NCBI RefSeq assembly: GCF_023715365.1
Contig: NZ_JAMBNZ010000007.1
Span: 1-64,000 of the forward strand
Length of the DNA: 64,000 bases
Direction of reading: 5' to 3'
Source: Georgenia satyanarayanai
Lineage (GTDB): Bacteria; Actinomycetota; Actinomycetes; Actinomycetales; Actinomycetaceae
Shown: piece by piece, positions 18,287-27,085 of the stretch
Position numbering within the stretch: the stretch's first letter is position 1
How the letters are laid out: each line of letters begins with the position of its first letter
Position numbers and translations under genes: made by a program
The notes under the pieces: generated by a model
Seen by the model: the letters and a program-made list of their open reading frames with translations, nothing else
What the model was told of the DNA's origin: nothing
Database searches by the model: none

Positions 18287-19351
18287 CTATCGAGGCTGCA
18301 ATGGCCGCTCGAAGTGCCGAAGAAGAAACTCGGCTAGCAGTCCAGCAGACACATCGGACGAGAGAGCATGAGGTTCAGGATAGGCGGCCACACGATCGCT
18401 CAAACTCCCTGGCCGACCGATGTCGCGCGCAATTAAATGAGCAAGCTCGCGAGCGTCTCGTCGGTCCACCAATACCGCCCCGGGGATGTCTCGCACTCCC
18501 TTCGCGTCGAAGGCATAAATAGGCCGCCCCACGCTCACCGCCTCGAGTAGTACCCGCGGTAGGCCCTCCCAGTGAGCAGTGTGAACGATCGCACTCGCTT
18601 CAGCGAGCACCTTCGACGCCGACTGCCGCCCGGGAGCCGAAACGCGATCGCCGAGCGATCGGTCCTGCAAAGAACGAACAACCCGGTCCCGCTCGGCCCC
18701 TTCGCCCACCATCGTCAGCGAAAAATCAACTCCGAGATCGCGCAGCGCCGATGCGAGCTCGACGGCCTCCATCGGCGCTTTGCGCGCACTGAACTCTCCG
18801 ATCCAAACCAATCGAGCCCTGCCCCCCTCGATCGGAGCCTTCGACCTCGGATACGCCTCCGCTTCGAGCCCGACACCGAAAGGCAATCTAATCGTTGGTA
18901 TGCCTCGTCCGTTCGCCGCGAACCAATCCGTGTCAGCACTGTTTAGGGTAACTATGCCGTCAGTCCGACGAAGCAACACCTTCTCGATGAGCCGAAAGTG
19001 TAGGTTGGTTAGACTTGGCCTATCCCAATGCAGGCCATGACAAAAGTAGACCACGGGTACGCCGAGCCGGCTAGTACGGGCGATGGCGGATGCAGTCGCG
19101 GTACTGGTGAGGACGACATCTATCTTGTTGTCTGATACCCACGCGCGAAGCGCCTTAGGCGCGCGAGCCAGCCTGGGGCCAGCCTTTCGCGTCAGGCCGG
19201 TTATGACAGTAGTTTCGACAAGCTGTGCGGGCGATCCAGCTGCGACCCGCACATCGTGGCCCTGGGATCGCCAAGTACCTATCAACGGTGGGAAAAATGC
19301 GTCTACTGTCTGCCCAACACTAGTGAGCACGCCGATATTCAGCCCCACCAC
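18287..19351 (-). CDS. GT4-type glycosyltransferase
   Basis: A 354-residue transferase whose N-terminal domain (NIGVLTSVGQTVDAFFPPLI and VYFCHGLHWDRPS) resembles GT4 enzymes that act on undecaprenyl-linked di-N-acetylbacillosamine, such as PglA. The C-terminal domain has LVWIGEFSARKAPMEAVELA, LTMVGEGAERDRVV, and HTAHWEGLPRVLLEAVSVG with the acidic pair. A strong AGGAGG lies before the GTG GTG start, so initiation could be at 19351 or 19348. A second-sugar role is inferred from its place next to the PglC- and PglE-like genes. Confidence 0.85.
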   Translation of the reverse strand: MVGLNIGVLTSVGQTVDAFFPPLIGTWRSQGHDVRVAAGSPAQLVETTVITGLTRKAGPRLARAPKALRAWVSDNKIDVVLTSTATASAIARTSRLGVPVVYFCHGLHWDRPSLTNLHFRLIEKVLLRRTDGIVTLNSADTDWFAANGRGIPTIRLPFGVGLEAEAYPRSKAPIEGGRARLVWIGEFSARKAPMEAVELASALRDLGVDFSLTMVGEGAERDRVVRSLQDRSLGDRVSAPGRQSASKVLAEASAIVHTAHWEGLPRVLLEAVSVGRPIYAFDAKGVRDIPGAVLVDRRDARELAHLIARDIGRPGSLSDRVAAYPEPHALSSDVSAGLLAEFLLRHFERPLQPR

Positions 19352-19437
19352 CGCCTCCTAGCAGTTCCACGCACTTGAGACGATGCCGTGCAGCAAGTCG
19401 GCTCGCCGCGCCCGCCCTGTCTGGCCCTCCACAGTTA

Positions 19438-20589
19438 TCATCTCCACTGTCTGTCGAATGCTTCAATGGCACGCGTTACGCGCGCGAGATCTTCATCGGT
19501 CATCCCTGAGCCACTCGGCAATGAAACACCCGTCCGAAATAAACGCTCCGCGGTACCGCTTATGTAGGCATGGGCTCGCGCGAACACCGGCTGCAAATGC
19601 ATGGGTTTCCAGAGGGGGCGAGCCTCGATATCCACCTTTGCTAGCCACTGGATCAGATCCTCTGAGCTCCACCCCGTACGCTCATAGTCTACCAATACGG
19701 ATGTGAGCCAGAAGTTGTCACGCGTCGCGCTGTCTCCTTCTCTACCGTCCGGGGTCCCGAATAACTCAACCCCTGCAACGTCAGAAAAAAACGCTTCATA
19801 ACCGAGGCGGATTTGTCGCCTCCGTTCGATCATGCCGTCAAGTCGCGCTAATTGCGCTCGGCCCATCGCTGCGAGTATGTTCGACAGTCTGTAATTGTAC
19901 CCGATCTCCTCGTGCTCATAGTGGATCACAGGCTGCCGTGCTTGCGTCGAGAGATACCGGACACGGTTCGCGATGCGCTCACTGTCCGTGAGCAGCATTC
20001 CGCCTCCCGAGGTGGTCATCACCTTGTTCCCATTGAAAGATAATATAGCAATATCGCCAAAGGTGCCCGCCGGGCGGCCTCCGAGATACGCCCCTAACGA
20101 TTCTGCGGCGTCCGAAACGACGGGCACACCCCACTCCGCTGCAACGGCCGTGATTCCGTCGTAGTCTGCGACCTTTCCGAGCAGGTCGACCGCGACTATC
20201 GCGGAGATTCGCTCGCCGCGACGCTGCAAACCACTTAAGGCATCCGCCAGCAAGTTCACATCGATATTGCCCGACTCGTCAGAGTCAACGAAAATCGGTT
20301 CTGCTCCCGTGTAGACGATCGCGTTAGCTGTAGCCGCGAACGTCATGGATGCCGTCACCACAACATCGCCGGGGCCGACATCTAGTGCTAATAGCGCAAG
20401 GTGCAGCGCAGCCGTACCAGATGAGAGAGCCACAGCGTGCTTGCGAGCCGTCCGGGCGGCTACTTCGAACTCGAACGCGTCCACCTCGGGCCCTAGGGGC
20501 GCTATCCAACCAGACTTCAGAGCTCGCACGACTGCGGCCTCCTCTGCCTCGCCGACATCGGGCGGCGAAAGGAAGATTCGCTTAGTCAA
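19438..20589 (-). CDS. DegT/DnrJ/EryC1/StrS aminotransferase (PglE-like)
   Basis: A PLP-dependent sugar aminotransferase of 383 residues, predicted to convert the 4-keto-6-deoxy UDP-sugar made by the upstream dehydratase to a 4-amino sugar, using glutamate. Motifs are SSGTAALHLALLAL near residue 57, VSDAAESLGAYLGG near 160 and SFNGNKVMTTSGGG, where Lys carries PLP, near 190. The TTG start at 20589 overlaps the TAA of the dehydratase gene by eight bases and has GGGGGA upstream, so the two are translationally coupled. This pairing is that of PglE with PglF. Confidence 0.88.
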   Translation of the reverse strand: MTKRIFLSPPDVGEAEEAAVVRALKSGWIAPLGPEVDAFEFEVAARTARKHAVALSSGTAALHLALLALDVGPGDVVVTASMTFAATANAIVYTGAEPIFVDSDESGNIDVNLLADALSGLQRRGERISAIVAVDLLGKVADYDGITAVAAEWGVPVVSDAAESLGAYLGGRPAGTFGDIAILSFNGNKVMTTSGGGMLLTDSERIANRVRYLSTQARQPVIHYEHEEIGYNYRLSNILAAMGRAQLARLDGMIERRRQIRLGYEAFFSDVAGVELFGTPDGREGDSATRDNFWLTSVLVDYERTGWSSEDLIQWLAKVDIEARPLWKPMHLQPVFARAHAYISGTAERLFRTGVSLPSGSGMTDEDLARVTRAIEAFDRQWR

Positions 20590-22387
20590 TGCTATCCCCC
20601 GCCTCGCGCGCCGGCGGGCAACCGTCAGTCTGCTCGATCAGTGGGCTAGCCGTCTGTGGATCATAACTTTCGAGAACGCTCGGGCTAAGAGGTAGAACGG
20701 ACACGTGTGTGATGAGCGGGTGACGCTTTTGCACTCCCGCCTCCCCGGTGCCCAATAAGTCCTCATGAAGCTTCTCGTTTGGCCGGAGCCCTGTGAAAAC
20801 CACGTCGATGTCCTTGCCCGAGTTTACAATGAGCCGGTGGGCGACGTCTAGAATCCTAATCGGCTCGCCCATATCCAATACCAGCACCTCGCCATCGCTG
20901 CCTATCGCGCCGGCTTGGATCACCAACTCGCAAGCCTCTGGTATCGTCATAAAGTACCGAGACACCTCGGGGTGGGTCACCGTAATCGGGCCACCGCGCG
21001 CAATCTGCTGCTGAAACGTATGGAGCATTGACCCACGCGAGCCGAGAACGTTTCCAAATCGGACCGATAGGTATGTCCCAGCCGCGTTCGCCCCATACCA
21101 TGACGTGAGCCGTTCCGCTAGTTGCTTCGTCCGCCCCAAGATGCTCGTCGGGTTCGCAGCCTTATCTGTCGAGATGTTCACGAACTTCTCGACGCCGAAT
21201 TCCGCGGCTAGTTCCAGCAGGTTATTCGTGCCCCAGACGTTCGTCTTCCAGCCCTCGGCGGGGTATTGCTCAAGCATCGGCAAGTGCTTTAACGCCGCAG
21301 CATGGAACACCACTTGGGGCCGATGCCTCTCAAACGCCTCCCGCAACGACCGCGCATCTCGAATGCTGGCAAGAACCACGTCCGGCGTATCAAGAAGCGC
21401 CTTGCCGTAAATCGCAAGCTGGACACTATGGAGAGCTGACTCATCGCGGTCGAGGAGGATCAGTCGCGACGGGCCGAAACGATGAACCTGCGAAGCGAGC
21501 TCGGAGCCGATTGAACCGCCGGCGCCAGTGACTAGAACGCGTCGATCTGTCAAGTACTCAGCAATGGAGGCTACGTCGGTTTCGACCTGACGCCGCCCAA
21601 GTATATCGGTGATTTCGAATTCTTTAACATCGCTGAGCTTCACGCGTCCGCCGAGCATTTGCTTCAGCGGCGGGAGTAAGAGAAACTTCATGCCGGCGCC
21701 CTCGACGATATCCGCGACCTCGGTAATCAGACTCTTACCTGCACCAGAGATCGCAAGTATTACTGTCGACACGTCTCGCTCGCGCGCGGCACGCACAAGA
21801 TCGGTACGACCACCCAGGACAGGCCTGCCGAGTAGGCTTAGATGCCTCTTGCGTGGATCGTCATCAACGAGGCCGACAACGCGAAACGGTGAGCTGCTGT
21901 CGATATCGACTAGTCTGAGCAATTGATAGCCAGCGTCGCCGGCGCCGTAGACAAGGACATTCTCCGCTCCTTCTATAGGCAGTCGCTTCGACCCCTGCCA
22001 GGCACGGTATGCCCACCGTCCTGCCGCCATAGTCACCAGCGCGAACGGTGGAGCGAGGAACGCAATGCCCCGGGGAAACTCGTCGAGTCCCCGCAGCGCC
22101 ACAAACGCAACCACGAGGAGCAATGCGACTACAACCGTGGAGAGAAGGAGCCCGAGGCTCTCTTCAAAGCTTCCCAAACGGTACTTCCCGCGGTATAACT
22201 TCAGCAGCGTGCCCACGATGAGTTGCGAAACGCACGCCAGTGCGGCATAGAGGAAGACCGTGCTCCACTGCTCGGCGCTGAGATAGAACTCGTATCGGGT
22301 ACCGACAATGAGCGCGACTGCTAGACACCATGCGGCGGCGTCCCAGGCGCAAACGACACTCCGCCGGACCAGCGTTCCCCCGGGCAC
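20582..22387 (-). CDS. Membrane-bound nucleotide-sugar 4,6-dehydratase (PglF/CapD-like)
   Basis: A 601-residue protein starting at GTG 22387, chosen because GGGAGG lies five bases upstream; the longest frame starts at TTG 22426. Four hydrophobic segments occupy about residues 10-125. A CoA-binding-like nucleotide domain follows (NVLVYGAGDAGYQLLRLV near 145). The C-terminal SDR domain begins RRVLVTGAGGSIGSELASQ near 280 and has NISTDKAANPTSILGRTKQ, the atypical active site of UDP-GlcNAc 4,6-dehydratases, and SVRFGNVLGSRGS. It should make UDP-4-keto-6-deoxy-GlcNAc, the first step toward bacillosamine. It opens the downstream cluster. Confidence 0.9.
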   Translation of the reverse strand: MPGGTLVRRSVVCAWDAAAWCLAVALIVGTRYEFYLSAEQWSTVFLYAALACVSQLIVGTLLKLYRGKYRLGSFEESLGLLLSTVVVALLLVVAFVALRGLDEFPRGIAFLAPPFALVTMAAGRWAYRAWQGSKRLPIEGAENVLVYGAGDAGYQLLRLVDIDSSSPFRVVGLVDDDPRKRHLSLLGRPVLGGRTDLVRAARERDVSTVILAISGAGKSLITEVADIVEGAGMKFLLLPPLKQMLGGRVKLSDVKEFEITDILGRRQVETDVASIAEYLTDRRVLVTGAGGSIGSELASQVHRFGPSRLILLDRDESALHSVQLAIYGKALLDTPDVVLASIRDARSLREAFERHRPQVVFHAAALKHLPMLEQYPAEGWKTNVWGTNNLLELAAEFGVEKFVNISTDKAANPTSILGRTKQLAERLTSWYGANAAGTYLSVRFGNVLGSRGSMLHTFQQQIARGGPITVTHPEVSRYFMTIPEACELVIQAGAIGSDGEVLVLDMGEPIRILDVAHRLIVNSGKDIDVVFTGLRPNEKLHEDLLGTGEAGVQKRHPLITHVSVLPLSPSVLESYDPQTASPLIEQTDGCPPAREAGDSID

Positions 22388-22500
22388 TTTCGCCTCCCAA
22401 ACTCGCCGTACGCGCCACTCGAGCAAAGAAATAGCATGCCCAGCTCGTCCAGGCTATGCCAGCATACGCGACCACATGGGCATTCCAGGACGAGGCGTTG

Positions 22501-23577
22501 TCTTGTGCTGGGTCTGATGGAGGCTCTCAACCCAGTGGACGAGAGAGTCATGGCAGCACCGAGGAAGTACCCGAGGAGCTTCGGGAGCGTGCGATCCGGA
22601 TGGCCGTCGGCCTACGGCGTGACCCGGCCACGCGTCAGAGGGCGTTGACATTGGCGCGGGTCGGCGAACAGCTGTGGATCAATCCCGAGACGCTGCGCAA
22701 ACTGGGTGGCCCAAGGGGAGGTCGATGCCGGGGACCGCCCGGGGACCACGACCTCTGATGCGCAGCGGCTGGCGGAGCTGGAGCGGGAGAACCGCGAGTT
22801 GCGGCGGGCGAACGCGATTCTCAAGCGCATCAGCTTCTTTCGCGGCGGAGCTCGACCGCCCACAGCGTTAATCGTCGAGTTCATCGACGACCACAAGGAC
22901 GACTTCGGGGCCGAGCCGATCTGCAGCCAGCTGCAGGTCGCCCCGAGCACGTACTACGCCGCCAAGATCCGTGTCCCGTCGGTCAGCGACGCGGCGATGC
23001 TGGAGGTCATCGGCAGGGTGCACGCCGAGAACTACGGCGTCTACGGGGTCACCAAGGTTCATCGCGTAATGCTCCGTCAAGGGCATCAGATCGCGCGCTG
23101 CACGGTCAACCGCCTCATGCGCGGGGCGGGCTCACGCGGGATCAGTCGCGCCAAAGGGCCGCGCACCACGATGCCCGGCGCCGGGCCCGACACTCGACAC
23201 GACCTGGTGGACTGCGACTCCACCGCCACGGCACCGAACCAGCTCTGGGTCGCCGACATCACCTACTGCCGCACTTTCGCCGGCTGCCTCTACGCCGCCT
23301 TCGTCACCGACCTGTTCTGCCGTCGCGCGGTGGGCTGGCAGCGCCTCCATGGAGAGCCTCTTCAGCTTGCTCCAAGAGAACGTTCTCGACCGACGTACCT
23401 GGCCCACTCGCGAGCCCCTGCGCATCGCCATCGTCTCGTGGATCGAGAAGACCTACCACCGGCACCGCCGACGAGACGCCCTCGGCTGATTGACCCCCAT
23501 CGAGTACGAGGCCAGATGACCGCGTCAGCCACTCAGGCTGCGTAACCCGACCTGTCACCTATCCGTGCATCAGACCC
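22501..23577 (+). mobile_element. IS3-family remnant with frameshifts and internal deletion
   Basis: It starts TCTTGTGCTGGGTCTGATGG and its far end retains CATCAGACCC, the complement of the left end. orfA is shifted at the KYPEEL and LRNWV regions. orfB is open through VADITYCRTF (first catalytic Asp) to RRAVGWQ and then jumps to the C-terminal part, losing roughly 80 codons with the second Asp. It lies between the kinase gene and the polysaccharide genes. It shares its orfA lesions with 3667-3916. Confidence 0.88.
22553..23545 (+). pseudogene. Degraded IS3-family orfA/orfB transposase
   Basis: The orfA part begins at ATG 22553 (MAAPRKYP) and continues in a second frame (EELRERAIRMAVGLRRDP), then returns to the first at VAQGEVDAGDRPGTTT with a leucine-zipper-like LAELERENRELRRANAIL. 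The orfB frame carries FIDDHKDDFGAEPIC, APSTYYAAK and VADITYCRTFAGC. After WQRL the frame shifts; bases 23349 onward encode in another frame MESLFSLLQENVLDRRTW and LGRLTPIEYEARM, the normal IS3 C-terminus with its catalytic Glu. The middle is missing, so this cannot make a working transposase. Confidence 0.85.
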
Positions 23578-23853
23578 TCGCGGCCGACAAGAAGAAGATG
23601 CGGCTGCCGCCGGTGATGCTGCGTCTGGACTGGCAACTATGTGCGCCCGGGTCGGGGCCTATACCTGTCCATTGACGCCTCCGAAAAGTCCGCAGAACTC
23701 CGAGCGACGGGCGCCCGAGTCGACCTAGCCCCGGTCTGGACAAGCTTCCGACGCCCGTAGTCGAGAGCGGCTCACCATCCCGCGGTGGCGCTAGCTAACG
23801 TGACCGAGCGGGCCCCATGACGTCCGACTACTGATCGGCGTCCCCTATGTGAA

Positions 23854-25326
23854 TCAGCGCCGCGCCGCCGACAACTTCTCCCCGGGCCACGTCGAACGCT
23901 TAGCATGCATCGGGGCCGGGGACGGGGTCCTCCGTCCGGAGCGCGTGCGCGAAACGCGCGAACCTGTGAGCGACGGATCGTCACTGCTGTAGTACTCGTA
24001 AGCGTAGCGGTCACGGTCCTTGCGCTGAGCCTTATTGAGGACGATCCCGAGAACATGAGCATCGACCTGCTCGAGTGATTCCAGCGAAGCGCGTAGTTGT
24101 TGCTTTTGAAGCCTGTCCGCTCCCGCGACGAGGAGCGTGCCACCAGCCATCTTGCTAAGAATAGCGGCATCGGTCACAGGGAGCAGCGGAGGGCTGTCGA
24201 TGACGATGACGTCGTATGTGGCGGCGAGGTCCGCGAGGAGCTGGGACATGGCTCGCGAGCCAAGCAGCTCACTGGGATTCGGAGGAACCTGGCCGGAAGG
24301 CAGAACATCCAACGACGAGCCTTGCCATGGCTGAGCGACATCCTCGACCTTCGCACGGCCGATAAGCACAGTTGTAAGGCCAACTCGTCCTTCGAAGCCT
24401 AGATACTTCGCGACGCTCGGGCGACGAAGATCCGCATCGACGAGGATCACCCGGGCGCCCGCATCCGCAAGAGAGGCCGCTAGGTTGATGGATGCCGTCG
24501 TCTTACCTTCGCCGGGAACTGACGAGGTCACCACGATAGAACTCGGGCGGTCCTGGAAATCAACGAATTGAAGGTTCGTACGCAGCCGACGAATCGCCTC
24601 AGCGCGGAGACCCATCGAGTCATCATGCATGAAAACGGGATGCGACGTCCCCGAGTCTTCAAATGGCACGGTTGCGAGCGGCGTCACGTCGGTGACAGCA
24701 GCGATGTCAGAGTTGTCGCGAACCTTCGTATCGAGGACCTCGCGGAGGAGGGCCAATGCTCCGCCGAGCATAAGCCCGAGGGCCAGTCCGAGGATAAGGT
24801 TTCGTGAAACCTGTGGCGAGGACGGGGAACTTGCCGCCTGCGCTTCGCTGAGCATCGTTGCGCGGACGGCCTCCGTCCCATCAGGACGTTCAGGCGAAAG
24901 ACCTCCAACTGTAGTTGCGAGCTGGTCCGCAACTGCGTTCGCCATATCGCGGGCTAGAACGGGATCTTCATCCGTAGCGGATATTTGGAGGATGGTGGTG
25001 TCCGCCGCTACAGCCACGCTGAGCGAGCTCCCGACTGCAGCGGCGTTGCCTTCAAGGTTGAGTCGCTCTGCTACGGGCTCGAGGACGATCGGAGATCTAG
25101 CGACCTCTGCGTACGATGCCATCTGCTTCTCGGTGAAGGTAGAGCCCTGCGCTAAGTCCGACACAGATTCGCCAGCCTGCACAGCGAAGAAAATCCGGGT
25201 GGAAGAGGTGTACTGCGGCGTCGCCAGCAGTGTGCCGACAGCCGTGGCCGCTAACGTGAGCAGCGCCACTCCGACGATCGTGAGCCACCGGCTGCGCAGC
25301 ACGCGTAGGTAGTCGCCCAGTTCCAT
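23854..25326 (-). CDS. Wzc/CpsD-type polysaccharide tyrosine autokinase
   Basis: A 490-residue fusion of a Wzz-like chain-length regulator and a cytoplasmic BY-kinase. The start ATG 25326 is chosen because MELGDYLRVLRSRW is the usual N-terminus; a longer frame to 25506 adds nothing recognisable. Membrane helices lie at about residues 16-38 and 172-195. The kinase has Walker A VPGEGKTT, Walker A' VILVDADLRRP and Walker B VIVIDSPPLLPVTDAA. The tail holds a short tyrosine cluster (DRYAYEYYSSDD) as autophosphorylation sites. It probably controls polymer length and export. The phosphatases at 32761 and 34070 are candidate partners. Confidence 0.92.
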   Translation of the reverse strand: MELGDYLRVLRSRWLTIVGVALLTLAATAVGTLLATPQYTSSTRIFFAVQAGESVSDLAQGSTFTEKQMASYAEVARSPIVLEPVAERLNLEGNAAAVGSSLSVAVAADTTILQISATDEDPVLARDMANAVADQLATTVGGLSPERPDGTEAVRATMLSEAQAASSPSSPQVSRNLILGLALGLMLGGALALLREVLDTKVRDNSDIAAVTDVTPLATVPFEDSGTSHPVFMHDDSMGLRAEAIRRLRTNLQFVDFQDRPSSIVVTSSVPGEGKTTASINLAASLADAGARVILVDADLRRPSVAKYLGFEGRVGLTTVLIGRAKVEDVAQPWQGSSLDVLPSGQVPPNPSELLGSRAMSQLLADLAATYDVIVIDSPPLLPVTDAAILSKMAGGTLLVAGADRLQKQQLRASLESLEQVDAHVLGIVLNKAQRKDRDRYAYEYYSSDDPSLTGSRVSRTRSGRRTPSPAPMHAKRSTWPGEKLSAARR

Positions 25327-25890
25327 TCGAGCCCCCGTTTGGCCGTTGAATAATGCCGAGGTATCGTCGCACAGTTCCAGACCAGAAGGTAACCGGGCCT
25401 CGCCAGGGCCTCGCACTGGTACATACTTCTCCAGCATACGAACTGGCCCAGACGCACTTGTCGAAACTCCAGCCCTCCTGCCGATGAGCAGCAAGCCCTC
25501 CACCATCTGGGGGTTCCTGGACGTAGCGCCGCCAGAGTCGCGCCCGTCGTCCCCGTGCTGTTCTTCGCTGATGAGAAGGCGCTGCGGAGGACTGCTCGCG
25601 CGACACTCTGCCAGGCGGCGACACGGCGCCCAGCCGCGATGCGCGCAGGCGACCTCCGCCGCGCCGCGCCTCTACGCCCGTCCGTGCCTCCTTGCCCCCG
25701 TGGCCGACTCTCGGCCCGTCGTCGATCACGGGAGAGCAGTCCCAGCCGAGTTCCACGTGGAGTCCGGCCTAGTGAGCGCATCGCGCATCCACCGCGCCTG
25801 TGACCACGTCGTCGCGCGGAAGGTTGAGACTGCGTTGCGAACTCGGGCAGCAGGGTCGTGCGGAACGGTATCAACGCCGAGGAGAAGACA
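25327..25890. other. Intergenic region upstream of the kinase gene
   Basis: About 560 bases lying between the start of the kinase gene and the end of the CAP-domain gene, both on the minus strand. It should contain the promoter of the kinase gene, but no convincing -35/-10 pair was found by eye. Overlapping open frames on both strands lack recognisable motifs. Confidence 0.4.
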
Positions 25891-26382
25891 CTACGGCCCG
25901 AGAAAAAGTTGCGAGCACAGCATCTTCTCCCCGTCCGGGACGCAGCCGACCCCGATCTCTGTGAGTTCTGGGTCGACTATGTTGGCGCGATGGCCGGGCG
26001 AGTTAAGCCATGCTCCCACCACCTCCTCTGGAGATGCCGTGCTCCTGACAAGATTTTCAGCAGCAACGGTCCACGGGCTGCATTCCAAAATGACCGGCGC
26101 TAACGGTGCATGCTTAAGCTCTTCTGCCCCAACGAGCGCCGCCGCTCGCTTTAATGAGAGGTCGCGCGCACAATCGGAGCCCTCGAGTTCATGGAGTTCT
26201 TCACTGCTGCGCACCTCGTTCGTAAGGCGAGTGACCTGTTCTGCGAAGGCCGCAGGGTCCGAGGATGTCCAACGCACAGAGGCGCCCTGGTTAGCGACGT
26301 CCCGTGACGGACTGCAGGAGGCGAGCAGCAGCGCCAAAACCAATATTGCCGTAACGACGTAGCGATCACTTCCGTGCAGCAT
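25891..26382 (-). CDS. CAP-domain (SCP/PR-1-like) lipoprotein
   Basis: A 163-residue predicted lipoprotein. The start ATG 26382 follows AGGAG and begins a signal peptide (VTAILVLALLLASC) with a lipobox LLASC at residues 16-20. The mature part is a CAP domain: TNEVRSSEELHEL, DLSLKRAAALVGAEELKHAP, WTVAAENLVRS and VVGAWLNSPGHRANIVDPELTEIGVG, including the His-Glu-His-type cavity residues. CAP proteins are extracellular and of varied role; bacterial members are often linked to the cell wall. The function here is unknown. Confidence 0.85.
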   Translation of the reverse strand: MLHGSDRYVVTAILVLALLLASCSPSRDVANQGASVRWTSSDPAAFAEQVTRLTNEVRSSEELHELEGSDCARDLSLKRAAALVGAEELKHAPLAPVILECSPWTVAAENLVRSTASPEEVVGAWLNSPGHRANIVDPELTEIGVGCVPDGEKMLCSQLFLGP

Positions 26383-26415
26383 TGTCACGTTGCTCCTGCC
26401 TCTGCGCGAGCCTGA

Positions 26416-26444
26416 AAGGCCCCTGCGAATGTCGCAGGGGCCTT
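26416..26444. terminator. Intrinsic terminator hairpin
   Basis: A perfect 13-bp stem (AAGGCCCCTGCGA paired with 26432-26444) with a 3-base loop. It lies 27 bases after the stop of the LPXTG gene, and is followed on that strand by TTTCAGG. Confidence 0.85.
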
Positions 26445-26470
26445 CCAGGGACGGTCGTGACGTTGGGGTG

Positions 26471-27022
26471 TCAGGCAGTGACCTTGCCGCGACGGGCGAG
26501 GAACAGAGCCGCAGCGCCGACCAGCAGCAGCACAGCGCCACCGATGATGAGCGGGGTGGCAGTCGCACCGGTCTCGGGCAGGGCCGGGCCAGCGGCGCCG
26601 CCGCCAGCACCGGGAGCGACAGTCGCGCCGTCGCCCGGGGCGTCGGTGGTGCCGCCGTCGCCGACGACGACCTGGAACGTCTCGATGACGTTGCCGTCAG
26701 CGTCGGTGGCGACGATGCTGTAGACCGCCTCCTCCGTGAGGGTCACGGTGAAGACGGCAGCGCCGTCAACAGCGGTCTTGGTCAGGGACTTGGTGCCGGC
26801 GATCTGGATGTCGTCGTCCTCCACGGCGTCCGAGGAGACCGTGAGGGTGACGTCCTCACCAGAAGGCGCCTCGACGGTCACCGTGAAACTCTCGCCCGGC
26901 GCGGGGTTGGTGGTCGAGATGGCGGCGTCGAACGGCGGCGTGTACCGCGTCGCGAAAGCGGCGGACGGAGCAAGAACGAGCAGCGCGGCCGCGAGCAGGC
27001 CAGCAAATGCGCGTCGGATCAT
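26471..27022 (-). CDS. LPXTG cell-wall anchored surface protein
   Basis: A 183-residue exported protein. The signal peptide is at residues 1-24 (GLLAAALLVLAPSAAFA). The mature part is a single beta-rich, acidic, Ig-like domain (about 30-120: NPAPGESFTVTVEAPSGEDV, VYSIVATDADGNVIETF). A Gly/Ala/Pro-rich spacer follows, then LPETG at about 150, a hydrophobic segment and an RRGK tail, the complete sortase sorting signal. GGGGGA precedes the ATG. It is expected to be covalently linked to peptidoglycan. The ligand is unknown. Confidence 0.9.
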   Translation of the reverse strand: MIRRAFAGLLAAALLVLAPSAAFATRYTPPFDAAISTTNPAPGESFTVTVEAPSGEDVTLTVSSDAVEDDDIQIAGTKSLTKTAVDGAAVFTVTLTEEAVYSIVATDADGNVIETFQVVVGDGGTTDAPGDGATVAPGAGGGAAGPALPETGATATPLIIGGAVLLLVGAAALFLARRGKVTA

Positions 27023-27085
27023 GGTGTATCCCCCAAAGGGTCGTCAAGACCGTGTCGGTCGATCGGTCGGATTAAAGGTTATCGG

